From Stenotrophomonas sp. MYb238 (GTDB lineage: Bacteria > Pseudomonadota > Gammaproteobacteria > Xanthomonadales > Xanthomonadaceae): 34,537 bases of DNA. Positions within the stretch are counted from its first letter, which is position 1; every line of letters starts with the position of its first letter. Under the pieces are notes generated by a model. The model did not search any database and was not told where the DNA came from. It was given only the letters and a program-made list of their open reading frames with translations. The stretch covers positions 1 through 34,537 of the forward strand of contig NZ_WIDL01000032.1 of the NCBI RefSeq assembly GCF_009496535.1, in the 5' to 3' direction. Of the stretch, positions 15,836 to 22,866 are shown piece after piece. A program made the translations under genes and the position numbers.

Positions 15836-15858
15836 AGCCCTTCGCCGGAGGCGAAAAA
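15753..15858 (+). repeat. Fourfold tandem repeat of the thyA initiation unit
   Basis: Four direct units of 27, 27, 26 and 26 bases, starting at 15753, 15780, 15807 and 15833. Each begins TGAAGCCC and ends with a purine-rich GGAGG or AGAGG followed by AAA-rich sequence and an A that completes an ATG with the next unit. The first unit contains the lgt stop; the last supplies the GGAGG and the first base of the thyA ATG. The repeat has thus multiplied a ribosome-binding site plus start codon. Confidence 0.9.
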
Positions 15859-15861
15859 TGA
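15832..15861 (+). CDS. Possible leader peptide ORF 2 before thyA
   Basis: A nine-codon ORF encoding [14 protein letters not shown] lies six bases before its ATG. Its stop TGA overlaps the thyA start (ATGA), which would couple its translation to thyA. Confidence 0.4.
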   Translation: MKPFAGGEK

Positions 15862-16652
15862 AGCAATACCTGGACCTGCTGCGCCACGTGCTCGAACACG
15901 GCACCGAAAAGGCCGACCGCACCGGCACCGGCACGCGCAGCGTGTTCGGCTGGCAGATGCGCTTCGACCTCAACGCAGGCTTCCCGCTTGTCACCACCAA
16001 GAAGCTGCACCTGCGCTCGATCATCCACGAGCTGCTGTGGTTCCTGAAGGGCGACACCAACATCGGCTACCTGAAGGACAACCAGGTGCGGATCTGGGAC
16101 GAATGGGCCGACGCCAACGGCGACCTCGGCCCGGTCTACGGCAAGCAGTGGCGCAGCTGGGCCACCGCCGACGGCCGCGAGATCGACCAGATGCAGTGGC
16201 TGGTGGAGGAAATCAAGCGCAACCCGGATTCGCGGCGGCTGGTGGTCAGCGCCTGGAACGTGGGCGAGCTGTCGCAGATGGCGCTGATGCCCTGCCACAA
16301 CCTGTTCCAGTTTTACGTGGCCGACGGCAGGCTCAGCTGCCAGCTGTACCAGCGCAGCGGCGACATCTTCCTCGGCGTGCCGTTCAACATCGCCAGCTAC
16401 GCGCTGCTGACCCACATGGTGGCGCAGGCCACCGGCCTGGGCGTGGGCGATTTCGTGCACACGCTGGGCGATGCGCACCTGTATTCCAACCATTACGAGC
16501 AGGCCCGCGAACAGCTTTCGCGGCAGCCGCGCGCGTTGCCGCACCTGTGGTTGAACCCGGAGGTGACCGACCTGTTCGGCTTCACCTTCGACGACATCCG
16601 CATCGACGGCTACGACCCGCTGCCCGCGATCAAGGCGCCGGTGGCGGTGTGA
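15858..16652 (+). CDS. thyA: Thymidylate synthase
   Basis: A 264-residue enzyme, the exact length of the E. coli protein. It converts dUMP to dTMP using methylene-tetrahydrofolate and releases dihydrofolate. Visible: [12 protein letters not shown] near 20-31 (the Arg binds phosphate), catalytic Cys146 in [14 protein letters not shown], and the dUMP-binding [31 protein letters not shown] six bases before the ATG at 15858 is the fourth copy of a repeated unit. folA follows 38 bases downstream and regenerates the folate cofactor, so the two form a thymidylate cycle operon. Confidence 0.97.
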   Translation: MKQYLDLLRHVLEHGTEKADRTGTGTRSVFGWQMRFDLNAGFPLVTTKKLHLRSIIHELLWFLKGDTNIGYLKDNQVRIWDEWADANGDLGPVYGKQWRSWATADGREIDQMQWLVEEIKRNPDSRRLVVSAWNVGELSQMALMPCHNLFQFYVADGRLSCQLYQRSGDIFLGVPFNIASYALLTHMVAQATGLGVGDFVHTLGDAHLYSNHYEQAREQLSRQPRALPHLWLNPEVTDLFGFTFDDIRIDGYDPLPAIKAPVAV

Positions 16653-16690
16653 GAAGCGGGGACGCGCGAACGGGGAGCGGGACGCCGGGA

Positions 16691-17188
16691 GTGCGCCTTT
16701 CGCTGATTGCCGCACTGGACCGCAACCGCGGCATCGGCCGCGACAACGGCATGCCGTGGCACCTGCCGGACGACTTCAAGCACTTCAAGGCGCTCACCCT
16801 AGGCAAGCCGATCCTGATGGGGCGCAGGACCGCCGAATCCCTCGGCCGTGCGCTGCCGGGGCGGACCAACCTGGTGCTTACCCGCAGCGGGCGGGTACCG
16901 TTCGACGGCATGCGGGCGGTGGCGTCGCTGGAAGAAGCCAGGGACATCGCGTCCGGCGAAGGCGCCGACGAACTGTGCGTGATCGGCGGCGGCGAAATCT
17001 ACCGGCTGCTGATCGACCAAGCCACGGACCTGCACCTGACCTGGGTGGATGCCGAGGTCGTGGCCGACACGCATTTCCCCGAGGTGGACCCGCTGGTGTG
17101 GCAGGAGGTGGAGAGTCAACCGCATCCCGCCGACGAACGACACGCCTTCCCCTTCCGCTTCGTTCATTACCTGCGCCGTCAATCGTAG
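16691..17188 (+). CDS. folA: Dihydrofolate reductase
   Basis: A 165-residue NADPH-dependent enzyme that reduces dihydrofolate made by ThyA; it is the target of trimethoprim. Visible: LSLIAALDRNRGIGRDNGMPWHLPDDFKHF with the catalytic Asp, GKPILMGRRTAESLGRALPGRTNLVLTR, and VIGGGEIYRLLI for NADPH binding. I chose the GTG at 16691 because it places the first beta strand at the very N-terminus, as in the family. Another in-frame GTG at 16649 overlaps the thyA stop (GTGA) and would add 14 disordered residues; it cannot be excluded. GGAG at 16674-16677 lies a little far from 16691. Confidence 0.93.
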   Translation: MRLSLIAALDRNRGIGRDNGMPWHLPDDFKHFKALTLGKPILMGRRTAESLGRALPGRTNLVLTRSGRVPFDGMRAVASLEEARDIASGEGADELCVIGGGEIYRLLIDQATDLHLTWVDAEVVADTHFPEVDPLVWQEVESQPHPADERHAFPFRFVHYLRRQS

Positions 17189-17747
17189 GCCGATGCCGGC
17201 GGGGCATTGATGGATCGCGTGCGCGTTGGACAAGGTCGTGCGCAAGCGGGCGTGGCGCAGTGAGTTGCTGTTACTGGCCGGAGTCGCCCCTTCAAAGGCC
17301 GGAAAGCGCTTTCATGTCTACGCTGGAATAGTGCCGGTGCGACAGCGTCCGCGCACTGCTTTCCGACTTCGCCTCCGTGTGCCGGTGCGTCATCCGCGCG
17401 CGTTATCCCGGCACTTGATCCGTATCCCGGCTCTTGATCCGTTCGCGGTCCGGGCCGGATCGTTCCGGTTGCCCGCCCCTGCAATGGCGCACGCATCCTC
17501 CAGCTTCAGCGTCGGCAGATGATCCGCGTGGCTGGGTGACACTCCCAGGTCGGCGCCGCTGGATGATGTGGCATCATCCCGGCGCTGGGTTGCGGGACAA
17601 GCTTTACGGTTTGCGGGCGTACTCCTGAGGTCGTTGATCGAAGTCGTGGTTCATTTTGTGTTTCCAGGCATCAGTTTGTTTGCGCACATTCTGTTCAACG
17701 AGATTTCCCATTCGATCACTGACAAGTTTGCAAAGGAGGGTTTTCCT
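17189..17747. other. Gene-free stretch after folA
   Basis: I find no convincing gene in this stretch. An ORF at 17226-17522 lacks a ribosome-binding site and has an arginine-rich, low-information product. Local features are a 19-base direct repeat (17404-17422 and 17423-17441, sharing TATCCCGGC and CTTGATCCG) and a perfect hairpin GGATGATG/CATCATCC at 17561-17579 with a 3-base loop. From about 17630 the base composition becomes clearly more AT-rich than the surroundings. Confidence 0.5.
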
Positions 17748-17915
17748 ATGTTCAAAAAAGAGAAAGATGTAACAACAGCTTGCCGTTGCGCGATCAACGG
17801 CCATGGGGCGCCCGCCCTTCAGGCAGAGCCTGCTGATGAGCCCGTGCAAGTCGGGCGAAAGGGATCGCAATCCAGGAAAACGTGCGGGTCGGCACCGCTT
17901 CGCGCCCTGGCCTGA
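17748..17915 (+). CDS. Small hypothetical protein with a strong ribosome-binding site
   Basis: A possible 55-residue protein. The full Shine-Dalgarno sequence AAAGGAGG ends nine bases before the ATG, the strongest in the window. The N-terminus is charged (MFKKEKDVTTACRCAINGHG); a middle part is Ala/Glu/Pro rich; the C-terminus is basic with one more Cys (KTCGSAPLRALA). No membrane segment, signal peptide or known domain is visible. The region from 17630 to 17800 is AT-rich for this genome, hinting at acquired or regulatory DNA. The frame is open back to an ATG at 17568, but the ribosome-binding site favours 17748. I do not recognise it; a short secreted or modified peptide is one idea, a chance ORF another. 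Confidence 0.45.
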   Translation: MFKKEKDVTTACRCAINGHGAPALQAEPADEPVQVGRKGSQSRKTCGSAPLRALA

Positions 17916-18158
17916 TCCGGCGTCAGGCATCGCCCGGGAGACGACTGGCATGCATGACAGCCGTGGTCATCCCGGGTAGACGCGACGCAGGATGCCGTCG
18001 CAGCATCCAGGCGGCGTTGAAGCGCCGTGGCGTGCTTGCCGGAGAACTGCCGCATGGCCAGGCAGGGTGCATTCCCGTTTCCAGGACATGGATGGGAATC
18101 ACCTGCAGGCAAGCCTGTCAGGTCCGGGAAGAACCGCCCCGGACCTGGTGGATGGCAC
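17916..18158. other. Intergenic region between the small ORF and apaH
   Basis: No gene, hairpin terminator or repeat is evident between the small ORF and the convergent 3' end of apaH. An ORF at 17882-18175 crosses the region but has no ribosome-binding site and runs into the antisense of apaH. Confidence 0.5.
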
Positions 18159-19145
18159 TTACTGGGCGGGCGTAGCGCCGCCTGGATTGCCGTCGTTGCC
18201 GCCGCTGTGGCGATGCCGCCGCGGCCGCCGCCGCTCGCGGCGTTCGCCCTGGGCGTCGTTGCGTGGTTCCGGGCGTCGCTCGGCTGGCGGCCTGCGCGGT
18301 GGATGCGCGCCGGGTACCGGCGCGGGCACGTCGCGGCCGGGCACCTGCACCACGCGCAGTTCTTCGCTGTCCAGCTGCAGTGCGGTGAGCTTGCCGCCCC
18401 AGACCGCGCCGGTATCGATGGCGTGCACGCCCTGGGTGATGGTCAGGCCCAGCGCCGACCAGTGGCCGCAGACCATCTTCAGCTCGCGCTCGACCCGGCC
18501 CGGCACCTCGAACCACGGATACATGCCCTGCTGCTGGGTGCCGGGTGTGCCCTTGTCTTCCATGCCGATGCGGCCGCGCGGGGTGCAATAGCGCATGCGG
18601 GTGAAGATGTTGATGATCGCGCGCGCGCGGTCGTAGCCGGCCAGGTTCGGCGCCCAGCTGGGGCCGTCGCCGTACATGTTGCGCAGCAGCTTGCGGTAGC
18701 CGTTGCCGTGCAGCTGCTGCTCGACCTCGCGCGCATGCCTCTCGGCCATCGCCACGGTCCATTTCGGCGCGAGGCCGGCATGGAACATCATCCAGCCCAG
18801 GTCGCGGTCCACGTGCACCAGTTTCTGCAGGCGCAGCCAGTCCAGCAGCACGTCGCGGTCCTCGGCCAGCACCACGCGCTGCAGGTCCGGGTTGACCTTG
18901 CGCTGTTCCTCCGGGCTGCGCGCGCCGACGGCCAGCAGCGAGAGGTCGTGGTTGCCCAGCACCACCGTGCAGTGTTCGCGCAGGGAGTGGACCAGACGCA
19001 GGGTTTCCAGCGACTGCCCGCCGCGGTTGACCAGGTCGCCGCAGAACCACAACCGGTCGGCGGCCGGGTCGAAGTTGATCTTCTCCAGCAGCCGCCGGGT
19101 GACGTCGTAGCAGCCCTGCAGGTCGCCTATCGCCCAGGTCGCCAT
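18159..19145 (-). CDS. apaH: Diadenosine tetraphosphatase, symmetrical
   Basis: A 328-residue metallophosphoesterase that splits Ap4A into two ADP, and can remove Np4 caps from RNA. Metal-site motifs: GDLQGC at 7-12, GDLVNRG at 36-42 and GNHD near 64-67; further family landmarks are MFHAGLAPKW, GHWSALG and IDTGAVWGGKLTAL. The family is about 270-280 residues. Here roughly 55 extra C-terminal residues are rich in Pro and Arg (ERRERRRPRRHRH) and end in Gly/Asn, a likely disordered basic tail. Its start overlaps the apaG stop by one base (TGATG), so the two are coupled. Confidence 0.95.
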   Translation of the reverse strand: MATWAIGDLQGCYDVTRRLLEKINFDPAADRLWFCGDLVNRGGQSLETLRLVHSLREHCTVVLGNHDLSLLAVGARSPEEQRKVNPDLQRVVLAEDRDVLLDWLRLQKLVHVDRDLGWMMFHAGLAPKWTVAMAERHAREVEQQLHGNGYRKLLRNMYGDGPSWAPNLAGYDRARAIINIFTRMRYCTPRGRIGMEDKGTPGTQQQGMYPWFEVPGRVERELKMVCGHWSALGLTITQGVHAIDTGAVWGGKLTALQLDSEELRVVQVPGRDVPAPVPGAHPPRRPPAERRPEPRNDAQGERRERRRPRRHRHSGGNDGNPGGATPAQ

Positions 19146-19528
19146 CAGTGCAGGGTCCTGGGAATGGACAGCACGAACGGGGCGACCGGCGCGGCGAATT
19201 CGGTGCCGTCGTCGGCCAGCATGTCGTAATGGCCCTGCATGGTGCCGCGCTCGGTGCCGAGCATGACCCCGGAGGTGTAGCGGAACTCCTCGCCCGGGCG
19301 CAGCCGCGGCTGCTCGCCGACCACGCCGTCGCCATCCACGTGCTCGGTGCGGCCGTTGCCGTCGGTGATGCGCCAGTGGCGGCTGATCAGCCGCGCCGGC
19401 ACGGTGCCGCGGTTGTGGATGCGGATCGTGTAGGCGAACGCATAGCGCCCGTCCTCGGGCGCCGATTGTTCGTCGACGAAACGAGGGGAGACCTCGATCT
19501 CGATCGCGTAATGGCGGGAATCGTCCAT
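19145..19528 (-). CDS. apaG: ApaG protein
   Basis: A 127-residue single-domain ApaG/DUF525 protein with a fibronectin-type fold. Visible: [31 protein letters not shown], then [23 protein letters not shown] and GTMQGHYDM. It binds pyrophosphate or nucleotides in some bacteria; its cell role is not settled. An ATG six codons earlier (19546) is possible. The ATG at 19528 fits the family and has TACACT ending seven bases before it, suggesting a leaderless internal promoter in the 36-base gap after rsmA. Confidence 0.95.
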   Translation of the reverse strand: MDDSRHYAIEIEVSPRFVDEQSAPEDGRYAFAYTIRIHNRGTVPARLISRHWRITDGNGRTEHVDGDGVVGEQPRLRPGEEFRYTSGVMLGTERGTMQGHYDMLADDGTEFAAPVAPFVLSIPRTLH

Positions 19529-19535
19529 GCGGGCA

Positions 19536-19541
19536 AGTGTA
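19536..19541 (-). promoter_or_regulatory. Putative -10 box of apaG-apaH
   Basis: TACACT on the minus strand, seven bases before the apaG ATG, within the short rsmA-apaG gap. Confidence 0.4.
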
Positions 19542-19564
19542 AGCAAAAGCGGGTGGAGCGGACG

Positions 19565-20377
19565 TCAGGCGACGGTGACGTTGGCCAGGGCGATGAAATC
19601 GGCCACGTCCAGCTGTTCGGCGCGCGCGTCGCTGCGCACGCCGGCGGCGGCGAAGCCGGCTTCGTCGACGATGCCGTTCAGGGCGTTGCGCAGGGTCTTG
19701 CGGCGCTGGCCGAAGGCGGCCCTGACCAGGTTGGCGAAGTGCCGCGGATCGGCGATGCCGACCGTGGCCGGGTCGCGCGGCACCAGCCGCACCACCGCCG
19801 AGTCCACCTTCGGCGGCGGCCGGAACGCACCCGGCGGCACCACGAACAGCGAGGTCACCTGGCACCACGCCTGCAGCATCACGCTCAGGCGGCCGTAGAC
19901 CTTGCTGCCCGGCGCGGCGGCCATGCGGTCCACCACTTCCTTCTGCAGCATGAAGGTCATGTCCGAGATCGCCGCGGCATGCTCCAGCGCGTGGAACAGG
20001 ATCGGCGAGGAGATGTTGTAGGGCAGGTTGCCGACCAGCCGGATCGGCGAGCCGCCGGCCAGCTCGGTGAAATCGACCTGCAGCACGTCGCGGTGGACGA
20101 TGGTCAGTTCGCCCAGCGGCGCGGCCGCGGCGGTGAGCGGCGCGATCAGGTCGCGGTCGAACTCGATCACCGTCAGCTGCGGATGGCGGCGCAGCAGCGG
20201 GAAGGTGATGGCGCCCTGGCCCGGGCCGATCTCGACCAGCCGGTCGCCGGGTTTCGGGTTGACCGCCAGCACGATCTTCTCGACGTAGTGCGCGTCGGCC
20301 AGGAAGTGCTGGCCCAGCTGCTTCTTCGCAGGCGCGGTGAAACCGGCGTCGGCGCGCGGGGAATGGGAGGAATTCAT
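19565..20377 (-). CDS. rsmA: 16S rRNA dimethyladenosine transferase
   Basis: A 270-residue SAM-dependent enzyme (KsgA) that dimethylates the two adjacent adenosines near the 3' end of 16S rRNA (A1518/A1519) during 30S assembly; its loss gives kasugamycin resistance. Visible: KKQLGQHFL at 18-26, the SAM motif GPGQGA at 51-56, the acidic IEFD near 71-74, catalytic NLPY at 117-120 and VPPGAFRPPPKVDSAVVRL. The gene lies 148 bases after pdxA, and a TAGAAT box six bases before its ATG suggests its own leaderless promoter. Confidence 0.96.
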   Translation of the reverse strand: MNSSHSPRADAGFTAPAKKQLGQHFLADAHYVEKIVLAVNPKPGDRLVEIGPGQGAITFPLLRRHPQLTVIEFDRDLIAPLTAAAAPLGELTIVHRDVLQVDFTELAGGSPIRLVGNLPYNISSPILFHALEHAAAISDMTFMLQKEVVDRMAAAPGSKVYGRLSVMLQAWCQVTSLFVVPPGAFRPPPKVDSAVVRLVPRDPATVGIADPRHFANLVRAAFGQRRKTLRNALNGIVDEAGFAAAGVRSDARAEQLDVADFIALANVTVA

Positions 20378-20383
20378 CGGATG

Positions 20384-20389
20384 ATTCTA
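20384..20389 (-). promoter_or_regulatory. Putative -10 box of rsmA
   Basis: TAGAAT on the minus strand ends six bases before the rsmA ATG, consistent with a leaderless mRNA. Confidence 0.45.
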
Positions 20390-20525
20390 GATCGTGTCGT
20401 GTGCTTTGGCGTGCGGCCCGGCGTGATCGGACCGCCGCGCGGCAGGGCGCGGGCCGCAGGCAAGGCGGATGCCTTCGGCGGCCGCAACGCCGCACCGCGA
20501 TGATCCGGACGCGCCGGGATGCGCT

Positions 20526-21512
20526 TCAAGGCGCATGGCCCGCTCCGCGTTGCGCCGCCAGCCGCGCGCACAGTGCGGTGGCCGCCAGCAGGCTGGAAGG
20601 GTCGGCGGTGCCCTTGCCGGCCAGGTCCAGCGCGGTGCCGTGGTCGACCGCCACGCGCGGATACGGCAGGCCCAGGGTGATGTTCACCGCCTGTTCGAAG
20701 CCGCTGTACTTGAGCACCGGCAGGCCCTGGTCGTGGTACATCGCCAGCACCGCGTCGAAGCCGCGCAGCTTGCCCGGCAGGAACGCGGTGTCGGCCGGCA
20801 GCGGGCCGACCAGGTCCAGGCCTTCGCCGCGCAGCCGTTCCAGCAGCGGGATGACGGTGTCCAGCTCCTCGCGGCCGAGGTGACCATCCTCGCCGGCGTG
20901 CGGGTTCAGGCCGAGCACGGCGATGCGCGGCCGCGCCAGTCCGAAGTCGCGGCGCAGCGCGGCGTCGGTGATGGTGGTGACCCTGCGCAGGCCGTCGGCG
21001 TTGATCGCGTCGGGTACCTCGCGCAGCGGCAGGTGGGTGGTGGCCAGCGCCACGCGCATCAGGTCGTTGGCCAGCATCATCACCACCTCGACGCCGGCCT
21101 GGTGGGCCAGCAGTTCGGTGGTGCCGCTGTAGGCGATGCCGCCTGCGTTGATCGCCGCCTTGTGCACCGGGCCGGTGACCACGCCGTCGAGTTCGCCATC
21201 CAGGCAGGCCCGGCCGGCGCCGAGCAGGGCGTCGATCACCGCGCGGGCGTTGGCCGGATCGGGCTGGCCGAAGCGGGACGGCGCGGCGTTGCGCACCTCG
21301 CGCAGGCGAAGGTCGCCCGGTGCGCAGGCCTGGGCGTCCTCCGGCAGCAGGTTCAGGGGCAGGTCGAGCGCGGCCGCGGCGGCGCGCAGCACGTCCGGGT
21401 CGGCGAACGCCAACAGCCGGCAATCGCTGCGCGGCTGTTGGACGAGGCGGATGCACAGTTCCGGGCCGACCCCGGAAGGCTCGCCCGGGACCAGAGCGAG
21501 CTGGGGAATCAT
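20526..21512 (-). CDS. pdxA: 4-hydroxythreonine-4-phosphate dehydrogenase
   Basis: A 328-residue NAD-dependent enzyme of the DXP-dependent pyridoxal phosphate pathway. Visible: GEPSGVGPEL at 10-19, TGPVHKAAINAGG, and the three metal-binding histidines His160 (ATTHLPL), His205 (NPHAGE) and His260 (YHDQG). VDHGTALDLAGKGTADPSSL near the C-terminus is also typical. The reading frame is open to 21599, but the ATG at 21512 gives the standard N-terminus and lies four bases after the surA stop. It follows lptD-surA in the order known from E. coli. Confidence 0.95.
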   Translation of the reverse strand: MIPQLALVPGEPSGVGPELCIRLVQQPRSDCRLLAFADPDVLRAAAAALDLPLNLLPEDAQACAPGDLRLREVRNAAPSRFGQPDPANARAVIDALLGAGRACLDGELDGVVTGPVHKAAINAGGIAYSGTTELLAHQAGVEVVMMLANDLMRVALATTHLPLREVPDAINADGLRRVTTITDAALRRDFGLARPRIAVLGLNPHAGEDGHLGREELDTVIPLLERLRGEGLDLVGPLPADTAFLPGKLRGFDAVLAMYHDQGLPVLKYSGFEQAVNITLGLPYPRVAVDHGTALDLAGKGTADPSSLLAATALCARLAAQRGAGHAP

Positions 21513-21516
21513 CGGA

Positions 21517-22866
21517 TCAGGGCTTGGCGGGGTCGGCCGCCGGCTCGGCGGTGCCTTCGGCGCGGTCGCCGATGCGGAAGCTGACGTAGGCATCGCCACG
21601 CAGTTCCTGCAGGAAGCGGTTGTATTCGTCGTCCAGCTTGCGGCGGCCGATCTGGTCGCGGACCTGCGCGCGCTTGTTGTCGTCGGTCACGTCGGTCTGG
21701 CGCGTGGCCACGCGCTGCACGATGTGCCAGCCGGCATCGGTGCGGAACGGCGCGGTGACGCCCTCGTCCTGCACGCTCTCGACCTGGCGGCCGAAGTCCG
21801 GGCCGAACGCATCGGCCGGGAACCAGCCCAGGTCGCCGCCCTGGCCACGGCTGTTGGCGTCGTCGGACGATTCCTTGGCCACGGCCTGGAAATCGGCGCC
21901 GCCGGCGATGCGCGCACGCAGGGTCTCGATCTTCGCCTTGGCCGCCGCGTCGTCCACCTGGTCGGTCACGCGCACCAGGATGTGGCGGGCGTGGTACTCG
22001 GTGACGGTGTGGGTGGCGGCGGCATTGTCGCCGTCGCGCACTTCCACCAGCTTCAGCAGCTGGAAGCCGCTCGGGCCGCGGATCGGGCCGAGCACGTCGC
22101 CGGCCTTCATCGCCTTGATCTGCGCGGAGAACGCGTTGGGGATCTCGTCCAGGCTGCGCCAGCCCAGGTCGCCGCCTTCCAGCGCGTTGGGGCTGTCGGA
22201 ATAGCGCACCGCGGCGGCGGCGAAGTCCAGCTCGCCCTTGTCGACCAGGTTCTTGATGCCGTCGACCTTGCTCTGGCCGGTGGCGATCTGCTCGGCGCTG
22301 GCGCCGTCGGGCAGCGCCACCAGGATGTGCGCCAGGTGGTACTGCATGCCGCCGGCACTCTGCTGCGCCAGGGCCGCGTCGACCTCGCCCTCGCTGACGC
22401 TGATGCGGCTCTGCGCGAAGCTCTGGCGCAGGCGCTGGGTGATGATCTCCTCGCGCACCGAGTTGCGGAAATCCTCGAAGCCGATGCCGTCCTGGGCCAG
22501 GCGCTGGCGCAGGCCGTCGACGTCGGTGCCGTTCTGCTGGGCGATGCTGGCCACGGCGTGGTTCAGTTCCTCGCCGCTGACGCGGATGCCGCTGCCCTCG
22601 GCGCGGGCCACCTGCAGCTTGACCAGCACCAGGCGCTCGAGCACCTGGCGTTCGAGCACGCCTTCGGGCGGCAGCTGGTGCTCGCGGCCGGCGTACTGCG
22701 ACTTGATGTTGTTGACCGCGCGCTGCAGTTCGCTCTGCAGGATCACGTCCTCGTCGACGACGGCGGCGATGCGGTCCAGCGGCTGCGTCTGCTGCGCGGC
22801 GACCGGTGCGGACACGCCGGCAAGCGCCAGCAGGGTGGCGAGGACTGCGGATAGGGTCTTGGTCAT
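21517..22866 (-). CDS. surA: Periplasmic chaperone and peptidyl-prolyl isomerase SurA
   Basis: A 449-residue periplasmic chaperone that delivers outer-membrane proteins such as LptD to the BAM complex. Signal peptide at residues 1-24 (cut near VAA/QQ). An N-terminal chaperone domain (about 28-172) is followed by two parvulin domains, each opening with YHxxHILV (176-276 and 291-390), and a C-terminal helix with RRKLDDEYNRFLQELR. The tail adds a short Glu/Ala/Pro stretch. Its ATG overlaps the lptD stop (ATGA), so the chaperone is translated right after its main client. Confidence 0.96.
   Translation of the reverse strand: MTKTLSAVLATLLALAGVSAPVAAQQTQPLDRIAAVVDEDVILQSELQRAVNNIKSQYAGREHQLPPEGVLERQVLERLVLVKLQVARAEGSGIRVSGEELNHAVASIAQQNGTDVDGLRQRLAQDGIGFEDFRNSVREEIITQRLRQSFAQSRISVSEGEVDAALAQQSAGGMQYHLAHILVALPDGASAEQIATGQSKVDGIKNLVDKGELDFAAAAVRYSDSPNALEGGDLGWRSLDEIPNAFSAQIKAMKAGDVLGPIRGPSGFQLLKLVEVRDGDNAAATHTVTEYHARHILVRVTDQVDDAAAKAKIETLRARIAGGADFQAVAKESSDDANSRGQGGDLGWFPADAFGPDFGRQVESVQDEGVTAPFRTDAGWHIVQRVATRQTDVTDDNKRAQVRDQIGRRKLDDEYNRFLQELRGDAYVSFRIGDRAEGTAEPAADPAKP

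Noticed and set aside
15753-15858. CRISPR-like array in front of thyA
   Set aside because: The units are contiguous with no spacers; this is a simple tandem repeat.
16649-16690. GTG at 16649 as the folA start
   Set aside because: It overlaps the thyA stop as GTGA, which is attractive, but it adds 14 disordered residues before the first DHFR strand. Left as an alternative.
14766-16715. 649-residue minus-strand frame over lgt and thyA
   Set aside because: Both genes on the plus strand have all catalytic motifs; the antisense product is His/Gln/Arg-rich and featureless.
17226-17522. 98-residue ORF after folA
   Set aside because: No ribosome-binding site, Arg/Pro-rich composition and no recognisable domain; kept only as part of the gene-free stretch.
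17882-18175. 97-residue ORF running into the antisense of apaH
   Set aside because: No ribosome-binding site and no protein-like composition.
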